Assembly (NCBI GenBank): GCA_036524675.1
Contig: DATDBU010000124.1
Coordinates: forward strand, 12,564 to 76,563
Source: DATDAW01 sp036524675
GTDB taxonomy: Bacteria; Verrucomicrobiota; Verrucomicrobiia; Chthoniobacterales; DASVRZ01
Reading direction: 5' to 3'
DNA: 64,000 nt
A program made the position numbers and the translations under genes. Each line of letters begins with the position of its first letter. The stretch's first letter is position 1. Positions 51,377 through 61,500 of this stretch are shown in pieces. A model generated the notes under the pieces. It did no database searches. It saw nothing but the letters and a program-made list of their open reading frames with translations, and was not told the DNA's origin.

Positions 51377-52138
51377 ATGCCCTCAGCCTCCGTCATCGCC
51401 ACCGCGGCCAAGACCGTCATCCTTGACGATCTCGACCAAAAACAATCCATCGAACCGGACGAGTACAAAAAAAAGCTGAAGGAATATCAGCTTTCGCTGC
51501 TGAACATGCAGCTGAAACTCGCCAAAACCAAGCGATCCATCATTTTGGTCTTTGAAGGCCCTGATGCTGCAGGCAAAGGCGGCGCCATCAAGCGCGTTAC
51601 CGAGCGCCTCGACCCGCGGTGGTATCGTGTTTATTCGATCATCAAACCAACGGCGGAGGAATATCAGCACCATTACATGTGGCGGTTTTGGAACAAACTG
51701 CCGAAGTATGGCGAAACGGTCGTATTCGATCGCTCCTGGTACGGACGAGTGCTTGTCGAGCGCGTCGAAGGGTTTGCCAAGGTTGAAGAATGGCAGCGCG
51801 CCTACCGGGAGATCAACGAATTCGAACACACCCTCAGTGATGATGGGGCAATTATCATCAAGCTTTACATCCACATTTCCAAAGACGAACAACTGGAGCG
51901 TTTCAAGCGACGCGAAGCTGACCCGTACAAACATTGGAAAATCAGCGACGAAGACTGGCGCAACCGCAACAAGTGGGACGAACACAATCAGGCTGCCCAG
52001 GATTTATTCGCCAAAACATCCACCAAGATCGCCCCATGGAAAGTTATTCCAGGCAATTTTAAGTGGTACGCTCGTCTGACGACGGTCAAGACGATCGTCC
52101 GCCGACTGGAAGAGGAAGGCCTGGGAGGCAAGGATTAG
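51377..52138 (+). CDS. Polyphosphate kinase 2 family protein
   Basis: This 253-residue PPK2-type kinase transfers phosphate between polyphosphate and nucleotides. The Walker A-like loop is FEGPDAAGKGGAIKR (61-69), the Walker B/lid region is VVFDRSWYGRVLVERV, and KWYARLTTVKTIVRRL ends the fold. The length and single domain fit the class I or III PPK2 that uses ADP or GDP and AMP. The exact nucleotide specificity cannot be told from sequence alone. It overlaps no neighbour; a 163-base spacer follows. Confidence 0.85.
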   Translation: MPSASVIATAAKTVILDDLDQKQSIEPDEYKKKLKEYQLSLLNMQLKLAKTKRSIILVFEGPDAAGKGGAIKRVTERLDPRWYRVYSIIKPTAEEYQHHYMWRFWNKLPKYGETVVFDRSWYGRVLVERVEGFAKVEEWQRAYREINEFEHTLSDDGAIIIKLYIHISKDEQLERFKRREADPYKHWKISDEDWRNRNKWDEHNQAAQDLFAKTSTKIAPWKVIPGNFKWYARLTTVKTIVRRLEEEGLGGKD

Positions 52139-52301
52139 GCCGAGAACAGCGCTCCCGTTGCCTTACGTCGCGTCGGTTCACTAGCGGGCCTTAAAGTATA
52201 GCCACGGGCCGCGCAGGGGGCTCGGCTCGAAACGGTTTTTTTGACATCAGGCGGTTCCGCGCAGAGGAACTATAAGAGAAGTAACTTGGAGTCCTTCCGC
52301 T

Positions 52302-53051
52302 ATGACCTCCACCCCGCAAGTGTTGATCGTCTCCCTTCACGACGTGTCGCCAGTCACCTTCGAAGCCTGCCGTGCGATCGTAACCGATTTGCACGCCGCA
52401 GGAGTCCCCCGCGCGTCGTTGCTGGTTATTCCCAACCATCACCATCGCGGGCATTTCCTGGACGATCCGGCATTATGCGACTGGTTGAAAGCGCGAGCAG
52501 CCGAAGGAGACGAGATCGTAGTCCACGGCTATTTCCACGAGCGTGATTCGAAGGATCGCGAATCGGTGAAAGACCGCTTGATTACCGAGGTCTATACTGC
52601 GGGAGAAGGCGAGTTTTTCGATATTTCCCGGGCGGAAGCCGACGAGAAACTGGGGATGGCACTTGCCGAATTTGCTGAACTTGGGTTGTCGCCGACGGGG
52701 TTCGTTGCTCCGGCTTGGCTGTTGAGCGTGGAAGGAAAGGAATCGGTCCGAAATAACGGTTTTCGCTATACGACAACCCTGCGTGGCATCGTGGATATCC
52801 AGGCTGGGGTGGTTTATCCGGCTCAGTCTCTCGTTTACAGTGTCCGCAGCGCGTGGCGGAGGCAAAGCAGCAAGGTCTGGAACCCGTTTTTGAAAGGAAC
52901 GCTCGCCAAAACTCCCGTCATTCGTCTCGGCATTCATCCCCCCGACTGGAAATTCCCTGCCATCCGCGCACAAATCCTTCGCTTTGCCGCCAGCCTCGCC
53001 CGGGAACGCGACGTGACTACTTACGGTGCGTGGGTAAGCGCGCAAAACTGA
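52302..53051 (+). CDS. DUF2334 polysaccharide deacetylase-like protein
   Basis: This 249-residue protein is a DUF2334/NodB-type deacetylase. The catalytic Asp lies in VSLHDVSPVTFE, the metal His residues in VVHGYFHERD (HxxxH form), and PTGFVAPAWLLS forms the barrel groove. It probably removes acetyl groups from a surface polysaccharide or hopanoid-linked sugar in the envelope, but no signal peptide is apparent, so location is uncertain. The gene is followed after 40 bases by a HicB-like antitoxin. A GGAG element lies ten bases upstream. Confidence 0.75.
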   Translation: MTSTPQVLIVSLHDVSPVTFEACRAIVTDLHAAGVPRASLLVIPNHHHRGHFLDDPALCDWLKARAAEGDEIVVHGYFHERDSKDRESVKDRLITEVYTAGEGEFFDISRAEADEKLGMALAEFAELGLSPTGFVAPAWLLSVEGKESVRNNGFRYTTTLRGIVDIQAGVVYPAQSLVYSVRSAWRRQSSKVWNPFLKGTLAKTPVIRLGIHPPDWKFPAIRAQILRFAASLARERDVTTYGAWVSAQN

Positions 53052-53090
53052 GGATTGCCTGGACAAAATTAGAACGATAGACTGCAGAAC

Positions 53091-53309
53091 ATGAGCGAAA
53101 TTATCTTCGAGGTCCGCGAAGACGAAATGGATGGGGGCTACACAGCGACGGCACTCGGTCACGATATTTTCACTGAAGCCGAAACGCTCGACGAACTGCG
53201 TCACATGGTGCGCGATGCCGTACAATGCCATTTTTTTGACTTCCCGGCGGGAGACCGGCCTAAAATGATCCGGCTTCACCTTGTGCGCGATGAAGTGATG
53301 GTCGCGTGA
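53091..53309 (+). CDS. HicB-like antitoxin
   Basis: The 72 residues form a partial RNase H fold of the HicB/UPF0150 type: EDEMDGGYTATALGHDIFTEAETLDELRHMVRDAV. Unlike longer HicB proteins it has no C-terminal ribbon-helix-helix or HTH domain, so it can bind toxin but perhaps not DNA. It precedes the toxin, and the TGA overlaps the toxin GTG by four bases. Such mini-HicB proteins occur widely and are often mislabelled. Confidence 0.7.
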   Translation: MSEIIFEVREDEMDGGYTATALGHDIFTEAETLDELRHMVRDAVQCHFFDFPAGDRPKMIRLHLVRDEVMVA

Positions 53310-53548
53310 AAATTCCGCGTGACGTCTCCGGTGCCAAACTTGCCAAAGCGCTAGGCGTTTTTGGATATGAGGTCATGAGGCAGGGCGGTTCTCATATCCG
53401 ACTAACCACCGAACAAAATGGCAGGCACCACGTGCCAGTGCAAACCATTCATCGATTACACTCGGCACGCTCGCCGGGGGTTCTCAAAGCCATCGCCGCG
53501 CATCACGGGTTGACGCTTGAAGAGGCGCTACAAGTGCTCAAGCTCTAA
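53306..53548 (+). CDS. HicA-type mRNA interferase toxin
   Basis: This 80-residue double-stranded-RNA-binding-fold toxin shows the HicA signature VMRQGGSHIRLTTE, with the catalytic His30. The C-terminal SPGVLKAIAAHHGLTLEEALQ is the usual helix. It starts at a GTG that overlaps the antitoxin TGA, so it is translated only after the antitoxin. Active HicA degrades mRNA. The PHP-glycosyltransferase gene starts 34 bases further on. Confidence 0.8.
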   Translation: MKIPRDVSGAKLAKALGVFGYEVMRQGGSHIRLTTEQNGRHHVPVQTIHRLHSARSPGVLKAIAAHHGLTLEEALQVLKL

Positions 53549-53580
53549 ATCGAAATCCAAATCCGATAGCCGACAGCCAC
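53548..53580. repeat. Low-complexity repeat, AAATCC type
   Basis: Between hicA and the glycosyltransferase the plus strand reads AATCGAAATCCAAATCCGAT, then AGCCGACAGCC: tandem hexamers AAATCG, AAATCC, AAATCC, GATAGC, CGACAG. Hardly any other sequence fills the spacer. Confidence 0.5.
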
Positions 53581-53582
53581 AT

Positions 53583-55946
53583 ATGGTCTCCCGCGTCGAT
53601 CTTCACGTCCACTCGAAGTATTCCAATCGCTCTGCGGAATGGCTTTTTCGGCGGTTCAATTTTCCCGATTCCTACTCAAAACCGCGCGAGCTTTACGAAA
53701 GACTAAAAGAGCGTCGCATGGATTTTGTGACCATTACGGACCACAACCATATCGATGGCTGCCTCGAGATCGCTGACCTTCCGGACACATTCATCAGCGA
53801 AGAAGTCACCACTTATTTTCCCGACGACCAATGTAAAATCCATCTCCTCGTCTGGGGAATCACCGTCGCCCAGCATGCCGCAATCAGTGAATTGCGGGAA
53901 AACATTTTCGAGCTTCAGCCCTATCTACTCCAAAACGGAATCGCACACGCGGTTGCGCATCCGTTTTACCGAGTCAATGACCGCCTTGGTGCCTCCCATA
54001 TCCGACGGCTGGCGAAAATCTTCCGGCATTTTGAGGGAATTAACGGATTGCGAAATGAATTGCTGAGCCAGACTGCGCAATGGGTTTTCGCCCGGCTTCC
54101 CGACAATCCGGAGTTGGGACCGAAATTTGTTCTGACGGCGGGTTCGGACGATCACGGCGGAATATTTCCCGGTAGCGCCTGGACAGAAACGGCACAAGTG
54201 ACTACATGGCAGGAGTTTCTGGCCCTGGTCAAAAAGGGTAAATGCGTTGGCCGGGGAAAATCTGGGACGCCGCTCGTGCTGTCACACAGTCTGTACAACA
54301 CGGTTTACCAATTCGCGAAGGACAAGTTTTCGTCGCAGGTGAGCCCCCATGCCGCTTTTTTGGAAAAAGCCGTATCGCGGTTCATGGAGGGTGAAGACCC
54401 GACTCGGTTCACGCTGATGGAGAAAATCAACTTCATCGCGCAGGGAGTTCTCTCCGGAAAGGTTTTCGAGCTGGCTCGCCCTGGCAACGCGTCGATCTGG
54501 AAGGAATACAGCGACTATTTCACCCAGCAAAACCTTCACGAAACACTCGCGAGAGAGACCGCCGGGGTGGCCGAACCGGAGCGCCGTGCATTTCTCATTG
54601 CAAATCTTTTTGGCAACCAGCTTCTGTACCGATTCTTTTTAAAACTGGTCCGGCACCTTTCCTCCGGCAACCTCGCCGAAAGCGTCGGCAGCATCGCGGG
54701 CATGGTGCCCATGGCTCTGTTGCTGAGCCCGTATTGGTATGCCTTCCGCAGTCATTCGCCTTCCAGGGACTGGCTCCGGCGGATGTGTCGAGAACTGGGC
54801 GGTGCGGTACCCGACTTTCTGCACAATCGAAAACGGGCGTGGTTTACGGATACCTTGGAAGACGTCAACGGCGTGGCGAACACCATTCGTCGGATGACAG
54901 CCGCGGGAGTCGCCAAGGGAGCGGATTTGCTCGTCATAACCTCGCGTTCGGAAATCACCATCACAGACATCCCGATTAAAAATTTCGAGCCAATCGGTGA
55001 GTTCGAACTGCCCGAATACGAGCTCCAGAAACTCAGCTTCCCGCCCATCCTCCACATGCTGGATTTCATTCAGCGAGAGAAGTTTACGGAGCTGATCATT
55101 TCCACACCCGGACCCGTCGGCGTCACGGCAATGATTGCCGGTAAAATGCTCGGTCTGCGGACGGTAGGCATCTACCACACCGATTTCCCGCAGTACATCC
55201 GCATCCTCACTGATGATAGCTTTCTGGAGTCACTGGCCTGGGGTTACATGCACTGGTTCTACACCCAGTTCGATGTGATTTTTGTGAATTCCGAACATTA
55301 CCGGCAGGCATGGATGGAACGCGGTATCGATTCGGACAAGCTAAAAATTCTCCCACGCGGACTCGACACAACCCTCTTCAATCCGTCCCATCGCGACCCC
55401 GCTTTCTGGGAAAAATATGGCAAGCGAACCGACGAAACTGGCCTCCTTTACGTAGGACGCGTTTCCCGGGAAAAAGATCTCGAAATCTTCATGCGAGCGT
55501 GTGAGCGGCTGGCCTCGTCAGGCGCGAAAATCCGTCCCCTCATCGTAGGCAATGGTCCTTTTCTGGAGGAAATGAAGCGACTGCTGCCAAATGGCTGCTA
55601 CACCGGTTATCTGGCGGGCTACGAACTGGCACGAGCCTATGCATCCGCGGATATTTTTGTCTTCCCAAGCACGACAGATACGTTCGGCAACGTCATCCTC
55701 GAGGCCCAAGCCGCCGGGTTGCCTTGCGTTGTGTCCGACACCGGGGGTCCGCGCGAATTGATCCATCACGGCGAAGACGGCTTCGTTACTAGGTCTCTCG
55801 ATGTCACCGACTTTTCCGCCGCCATTCAAAGGCTGATTGCCGATCCCGAATTACGCCGCCAAATGGGGGTCAATGCCCGCGCGCGTGTTGGAGAGCGCGA
55901 TTGGACCCGGGCATTCGAAAAGTTTTGGGGAATGAGCGAGGAGTAA
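53583..55946 (+). CDS. PHP-domain metal hydrolase fused to GT4 glycosyltransferase
   Basis: This 787-residue protein has two domains. The first 220 residues are PHP-like, with three metal-binding signatures: DLHVHSKYS at 5, TITDHNHIDG near 53 and TAGSDDHGG near 185. A helical bridge follows, and residues from about 420 to 787 form a family 4 glycosyltransferase (GT-B): VDLLVITSRS-like, STPGPVGVTAMIAGKMLG, then YVGRVSREKDLE, STTDTFGNVILEAQAAGLPCV and GPRELIHHGEDG. It probably makes a glycolipid or surface glycan. The ATG at 53583 is chosen over the frame opening 22 codons upstream. PBP1 follows 225 bases downstream. Confidence 0.8.
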   Translation: MVSRVDLHVHSKYSNRSAEWLFRRFNFPDSYSKPRELYERLKERRMDFVTITDHNHIDGCLEIADLPDTFISEEVTTYFPDDQCKIHLLVWGITVAQHAAISELRENIFELQPYLLQNGIAHAVAHPFYRVNDRLGASHIRRLAKIFRHFEGINGLRNELLSQTAQWVFARLPDNPELGPKFVLTAGSDDHGGIFPGSAWTETAQVTTWQEFLALVKKGKCVGRGKSGTPLVLSHSLYNTVYQFAKDKFSSQVSPHAAFLEKAVSRFMEGEDPTRFTLMEKINFIAQGVLSGKVFELARPGNASIWKEYSDYFTQQNLHETLARETAGVAEPERRAFLIANLFGNQLLYRFFLKLVRHLSSGNLAESVGSIAGMVPMALLLSPYWYAFRSHSPSRDWLRRMCRELGGAVPDFLHNRKRAWFTDTLEDVNGVANTIRRMTAAGVAKGADLLVITSRSEITITDIPIKNFEPIGEFELPEYELQKLSFPPILHMLDFIQREKFTELIISTPGPVGVTAMIAGKMLGLRTVGIYHTDFPQYIRILTDDSFLESLAWGYMHWFYTQFDVIFVNSEHYRQAWMERGIDSDKLKILPRGLDTTLFNPSHRDPAFWEKYGKRTDETGLLYVGRVSREKDLEIFMRACERLASSGAKIRPLIVGNGPFLEEMKRLLPNGCYTGYLAGYELARAYASADIFVFPSTTDTFGNVILEAQAAGLPCVVSDTGGPRELIHHGEDGFVTRSLDVTDFSAAIQRLIADPELRRQMGVNARARVGERDWTRAFEKFWGMSEE

Positions 55947-55987
55947 GGCTCCGCCTTGCCCTTCCTCTAAGGGACATCGCGGTCCGC

Positions 55988-56016
55988 TCAGAGCAAGAGC
56001 AAGAAGTAAGACAAAA
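55988..56016. repeat. Low-complexity intergenic repeat, minus-strand copy
   Basis: The minus strand reads TCTTACTTCTTGCTCTTGCT, then CTGAG. It aligns with 47691-47717 at most positions, with C/T changes. It lies between the glycosyltransferase and the penicillin-binding protein. Confidence 0.5.
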
Positions 56017-56171
56017 CCTCACACCGGGCGTCGCACAGAGTCAGAATAATCTTCGCTTAGAGACTTGGTTTTATTTGATGGTAACTCCCCCCAAGTCCGG
56101 CGCCACCGCTCCATTTCCTGTTTCCCATCATCCGTGATACTGTCGCGCAGCTCATCCGCGGCCCCACGATT

Positions 56172-58355
56172 TTGAACAAGCCAAGATCCAGCCACAATCC
56201 CGCCCACCGGAAGTCCACCAAAAAACAGCCATCCTGGCTCCGCCGCGGATTCCTCATCGCCAGCGTCTTGGCTGCGGCTGTAGTCATCGCCATTTGCACG
56301 GTTTACGCCATTCGTGCCTCGATGCTGGACATCAAGGATGTCGGCCAGATTCCGCAACGCTCCTTCGTTTTCGACGTCAATGGCAACGCCTACAGCCGTC
56401 TCTATGGCCAAAACCGGGTTCTGGTCAAAATCGACGATGTCTCCCCAAACTTCATCGACGCCCTTCTGGCGCGTGAAGATTCGCGTTTTTATCAACATGG
56501 CGGCGTAGACATTTTCGGCATTGGACGCGCCATCATCCGCAATACTTTGCGAGGCTCTTTTCGGGAAGGTGCCAGCACGATCACCCAACAACTCGCCCGC
56601 AATTCCTTCGATCTCGGTGGACGCACCATCGACCGCAAAATCCTCGAGGCCTTCGTCGCTTTCCGCATTGAGCACTCATTCACCAAACGGCAAATTCTCG
56701 AGCATTACACCAACCGCATTTATTACGGCTCCGGCTTTTACGGCCTCGAAATCGCCACACAGGCCTACTTTGGCAAGCCTTGCAAAAATCTCACCCTCGG
56801 CGAAGCCGCGATGATGGCCGGCTTGATTCGAAGTCCAAACCGCTTTTCGCCCTTCAAAAATCTCAAAGGAGCAAAGAACGAGCGGGATACCGTGCTCGCC
56901 CGCATGGTCGAGCTCGGCAAAATTTCCCAATCTGACGCCGATGCGGCGCGCCAGGCGCCCATTCATGTCGCCAAAAATCGGCCAACCGTCGTCCAGGAAA
57001 ACTACGTGATGGATGCTGTCGACGCGGAACTCCAAAACCTGCTCACGCAGGACCAGATCGACGCGGGAGGAATGAAAATTTACACGACGATCGACCCAAA
57101 ACTCCAATCTGCCGCCGAAAAGGCCCTGGACGATCACCTCACCAGCATCGAATCCCGCCCCAACTATCCGCATCCGAGAAAAGCAGCCGCTCCGTCGCAG
57201 CCGAACCAGGGCCAATCGACCAATTACCTCCAGGGCGCGGTTGTCATCATCGACAATCGCAGTGGTGGTATTTGCGCCCTCGTCGGTGGGCGCGACCGCC
57301 GCTCCCCGAGCGATTTTAATCGATCCCTCTTTGCGAAACGGCAGGTCGGTTCCGCCATCAAACCCTTCGTGTATGCCGCCGCTTACGCCAATGGCCTGTT
57401 TCCAGGCTCCAGTGTTAGCGATGAACCAATCCACCCCGGCGAAGTTCCCGAAGCGCCTAACTGGAGCCCTGCAAATTCCGACGGAACCAACCGGGGCTTT
57501 CTCCCTGCCAAGGACGGCCTTGTCTTGTCTCGAAACACCATGACCGTTCGGGTCGGCGAATTTGCTTCCATCAAAAATGTCCGCGAGCTCGCCAGTAAAT
57601 CCGGTCTGGGCGATATCCCGAACTACCCGTCATCCTTTCTGGGCGCATTCGAAGAAACGCCACGCGACCTCACTGCCTCCTACACCATTTTTGCCAACCA
57701 GGGCAAACGTCGTCAGACCTACCTCATTGAGCGCATCGACGACAGAAGCGGCGTCCCGATCTATCGCGCAGCCCATATCGAGACACAGCCCCTTGACCCC
57801 GGCGTCGCGTGGCTGACCACCAGCGCCATGCGAGAAGTCTTTACTCGCGGGACAGCAGCAAGCGCCAGGTCCCTGGGATTCACCGGCGTTGCTGCGGGCA
57901 AAACCGGCACCACAAACGATTTCAAGGATGCCTGGTTCCTCGGTTTCACGAAATCGCTTACCTGCGGTGTATGGGTCGGTCTGGATAAACCGGAACCCAT
58001 TTTCCGCGGCGGGTACGGCGCGACACTGGCTCTCCCTGTCTGGACGAAAATCATGAAAACGGCTGACTCCACGCAGTACCCAACGGCGCCGTTCCAACCC
58101 GGCGTCTCTTTGCGGAAAACACTTTTGTGCTCCGTCTCCAACGCCCAGGCGACAACAGCTTGTCAGACCGCCGACACGGCATACGCGGTCGACCTCCCCG
58201 TTTCTGTGCTACCCAAGAATTTGTGTTCCATCCATCGAGGCTCACTCGCCGGCCCAGAAATGACTTTGGACCAAAAGGAGGAAGAAGACTCCCGTCCGCC
58301 GCTCCCCGTCCGGGTCCTCGACAGCTTCCTCAACCTCTTCCGAAAGAGAAAATAA
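56172..58355 (+). CDS. Class A penicillin-binding protein 1
   Basis: This bifunctional peptidoglycan polymerase of 727 residues carries a basic N-terminus, one membrane helix (27-47) and a GT51 glycosyltransferase. The GT51 part has the catalytic Glu102 in AREDSRFYQHGG and the GASTITQQLARN and RKILEAFVAF motifs. The transpeptidase has GSAIKP (SxxK), LSRNTM (SxN) and GKTGTTNDF (KTG). The enzyme builds and crosslinks glycan strands in the periplasm. The start is a TTG at 56172, which is unusual; it places the membrane anchor properly. It ends directly at a low-complexity repeat. Confidence 0.9.
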   Translation: MNKPRSSHNPAHRKSTKKQPSWLRRGFLIASVLAAAVVIAICTVYAIRASMLDIKDVGQIPQRSFVFDVNGNAYSRLYGQNRVLVKIDDVSPNFIDALLAREDSRFYQHGGVDIFGIGRAIIRNTLRGSFREGASTITQQLARNSFDLGGRTIDRKILEAFVAFRIEHSFTKRQILEHYTNRIYYGSGFYGLEIATQAYFGKPCKNLTLGEAAMMAGLIRSPNRFSPFKNLKGAKNERDTVLARMVELGKISQSDADAARQAPIHVAKNRPTVVQENYVMDAVDAELQNLLTQDQIDAGGMKIYTTIDPKLQSAAEKALDDHLTSIESRPNYPHPRKAAAPSQPNQGQSTNYLQGAVVIIDNRSGGICALVGGRDRRSPSDFNRSLFAKRQVGSAIKPFVYAAAYANGLFPGSSVSDEPIHPGEVPEAPNWSPANSDGTNRGFLPAKDGLVLSRNTMTVRVGEFASIKNVRELASKSGLGDIPNYPSSFLGAFEETPRDLTASYTIFANQGKRRQTYLIERIDDRSGVPIYRAAHIETQPLDPGVAWLTTSAMREVFTRGTAASARSLGFTGVAAGKTGTTNDFKDAWFLGFTKSLTCGVWVGLDKPEPIFRGGYGATLALPVWTKIMKTADSTQYPTAPFQPGVSLRKTLLCSVSNAQATTACQTADTAYAVDLPVSVLPKNLCSIHRGSLAGPEMTLDQKEEEDSRPPLPVRVLDSFLNLFRKRK

Positions 58356-58395
58356 TCTTACTCCTACTCCTGCTCATAAATCGCAATCCTCTTCT
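58353..58395. repeat. Low-complexity intergenic repeat after the PBP stop
   Basis: The plus strand reads ATCTTACTC, 16 bases, then ATCGCAATCCT, the same two words at the same spacing as on the minus strand of 30251-30304. It begins at the stop codon of the penicillin-binding protein. Confidence 0.6.
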
Positions 58396-58586
58396 CTCCT
58401 TCCATTCCCCTTCGTCTTGGTCTCGCTCTGATGCCAAAACGCGTCCGGCATCCGGAAAACGGCCCTTCGCAGCACCACGGTCCATACCGTTTTCCCAACT
58501 GATCTCCGCGATCACATCCCTTCCCACCTCACGCGGAGCACCGGGCCTCTTTCCCTTTTGACTACTTACGTATATTTCTTGTCCAA

Positions 58587-61500
58587 GTGAGCGCCCTGGT
58601 AACTATCGGAAAAACGTTGATCGACCGAATCAACACCATCACACCCGCATGGCATCGCGCCGTCAACCGCACCGTCGCTCTCTCGCGAAAAGCCCTCAAA
58701 AAACCGCGGGCGGTCTCCGAAAACAGCAATCTCCTCCCTCTCATGATCAAGGTGCTCGCCGCGTTCACCAAGATCGACGGCGAAATCCAGGAGGACGAAG
58801 TGGATTCATCGCTTGGATTTCTTCGATATGACTACCCAGAAGCGGTCTATTCCGAACTCCGCCGTCTCTTCCGCCAGGCTCTGAACGAGCAGCAGGATCT
58901 CTCGGGCATGGCGCAAAAACTGGCCACCGATCTCCCGGCCGATCGCAAAATTCTCCTCGGGGTGCAGCTGTACGACCTGATTTCCAAAGCCGGACTGAGG
59001 CAGGAGCAGGTCATCGCCTACTACACGTTCATGTCACAGCTCGGCATGGCAACCCAGGCAATCGACATTGTCTACCAGCTCAATGCTTCCGACACCACTG
59101 ACACTACCATTTACGAAAAAGGCGCCTCGCCGCTCGAGTCGCTGAGCTTTGGCCCCGCCGATCCATCCGACGTCATTCTCCACGAGCTCACAGGTGACGA
59201 ACGCCTCATGGCCTACCGTTACCACGACCTCATCATTCTCAAGAATCAGGCCGCCAAACCCATCGTCGTCCGTGGCCAACAACTGGCTCCCGGTCAGTTC
59301 TGCCGCATTTACCCGGGACAACGCATCATCGTTGATGAAGTCGTCATCACCCAGCAGGACCTTGTTGCCTATTTTAACGCAAAAAAGAATGTCTCCATCC
59401 CGATCGTTTACGTTCATGTCCGCGCCGAGGATGAAGTGGAGATCGATCGAACAAAAAGCCGCGACACGGATCTCGAAGTGCGTTTCGGCCTCAAAGTTCA
59501 GGTGAACGTCATCAATACGGTTGACGGCTCACTCAACGACGTCGACCTGGCAGAAGGCGCCACGTTGGAGGCTCACCTCGAAGATAAAATCGTCTTTGCC
59601 AACGGCAACGAACTTGAGCTCCTGGACCTTCGCCGTCGCGCCCGCGCCATGGGCGGCCGGTTTCACCTGCAAGCCCAAAAATCCGAGTATCTCGTTTCCA
59701 ACAACCCTGCTCTTCTCGACGAAGACGACATTCTGCTCAGCCCTGGTGCAGGCGGCGAAGTTCTCCTTAAGATTTTCTGCGATTACGATAAGCGTGTTGG
59801 TCAGGTTCTCATCCTGCAAGCCGATCGCCCCATCCTGGTCGGAGATCATCCCATCCGCCACAGCGCCAATCTCCGCGACGGCGACACCATTCGGATCGAT
59901 ACTGGTCAAATTCTCCGCTGCGACTTCTCCGAACGCATCATCGAAGAAGAGAGAAACATTATCCGCCAGCTCGAGGTGCAGGATCTCAATCACCGGTTCC
60001 GTGCCAGCGAAACCGCCATCGATGGCATCTCATTTTCCATTCAGCGCGGCGAAATGGTCTGTGTCATGGGCGCCAGCGGCAGCGGCAAAAGCACCCTCAT
60101 GCGGATCCTCGCCGGCCGTCTTCAGCCGCAAAGCGGCCAGGTTCTGCTCAATGGCCAGCATTTCTATCAAAATCTCGAGTCTCTCAAAAACTATGTCGCT
60201 TACATCCCGCAGGATGACGCGTTTGACGATCATCTAACTATTGCCGAGAATCTCGATTTTGCGGCAGCGATTAGAAGTCCGCACCTTTCCCCTCGGGACC
60301 GAGAACGTCGCATAGACGCAAAACTGATAGAACTCGGTCTCGCCGAACGACGTGATTCCATCGTCGGAAGCTCCCAGCGTAAGCTTCTTTCCGGCGGCGA
60401 ACGCAAGCGTCTCAACATCGGCCTGGACATGATTAGCAATGCCGATGTCTATCTTTTCGACGAACCAACCTCAGGTCTTTCCTCGAAAGATTCCGAACAC
60501 GTCATCGACATCATCAGAGGCATGGCACACAACAAGATTGTGCTCGTGACGCTTCACCAGCCCACCTCGAAAATTTTCATGATGTTCAACAAGGCTATGC
60601 TGCTCGACAAGGGTGGACGCCTCGTCTTCTTCGGCACTCCGCAGGAAATGCTGCAATACTTCGCCCGCGCCGAACACCAGCAGCAATTTGGCGCCGAATT
60701 GGGTGGCTGCCCCTCCTGCGGCACCACGCGGCCTGAGTTCATCTTTGACGTGCTGGAAACTCCGCTCCGCGACCTCAGCGGCGATATTATTTACGAGGAG
60801 AATAGCCGTGGCCAACTTGTCGCTGCCCGGCGCTATTCGCCCGACTACTGGCGCGACAAATACGAAAGCCATCGCCTCTTCCAGGACATGCGCCAGGTGT
60901 CCGTTAAACGCGAGCCCGCTCCGCCCCTACCGCATACTTACAAGCCGCGTCGCTTCCGTCGTTTCGGCGAGGAATGGACGCAATTCAGAACGCTGCTTGC
61001 CCGTGCTTTCAAAAGCAAGTTGCGCAATCGCGCCAACCTCGTCATCACGACCGTGGTCTCACCGTTGCTGGCCGTTTTGGTCGGCTTCGTCCTGAAATAT
61101 AGCGAAGCCGAAAACTATGACTTCGCGTCTGCTTATCACATTCCGACTTATCTATTCGTCGCCCTGATTGTCGCGATGTTTCTGGGGCTCACCAACAGCG
61201 CCGATGACATCATTCGCGATCGCACAGTACTCCAGCGGGAGCGCAACCTCAATGTCCACATCGGCTATTACGTCTGGGCCAAAGCACTGACACTGGCCCT
61301 TTTCGGCCTTATTCAATGCGTCCTGTTTTTACTGATCGGCAATGCAATCCTCGAGATCCGCGGCATGTTTTGGTGGCATTTGATCTGGATGGGAACAACT
61401 AGTTTTTGGGGTATCGCCATGGGCCTTGTCGTTTCGTCATTTGTTAATGACGCCAAAACCGCCGCCAACATTGTCCCGATGATCTTGATCCCGCAGATGA

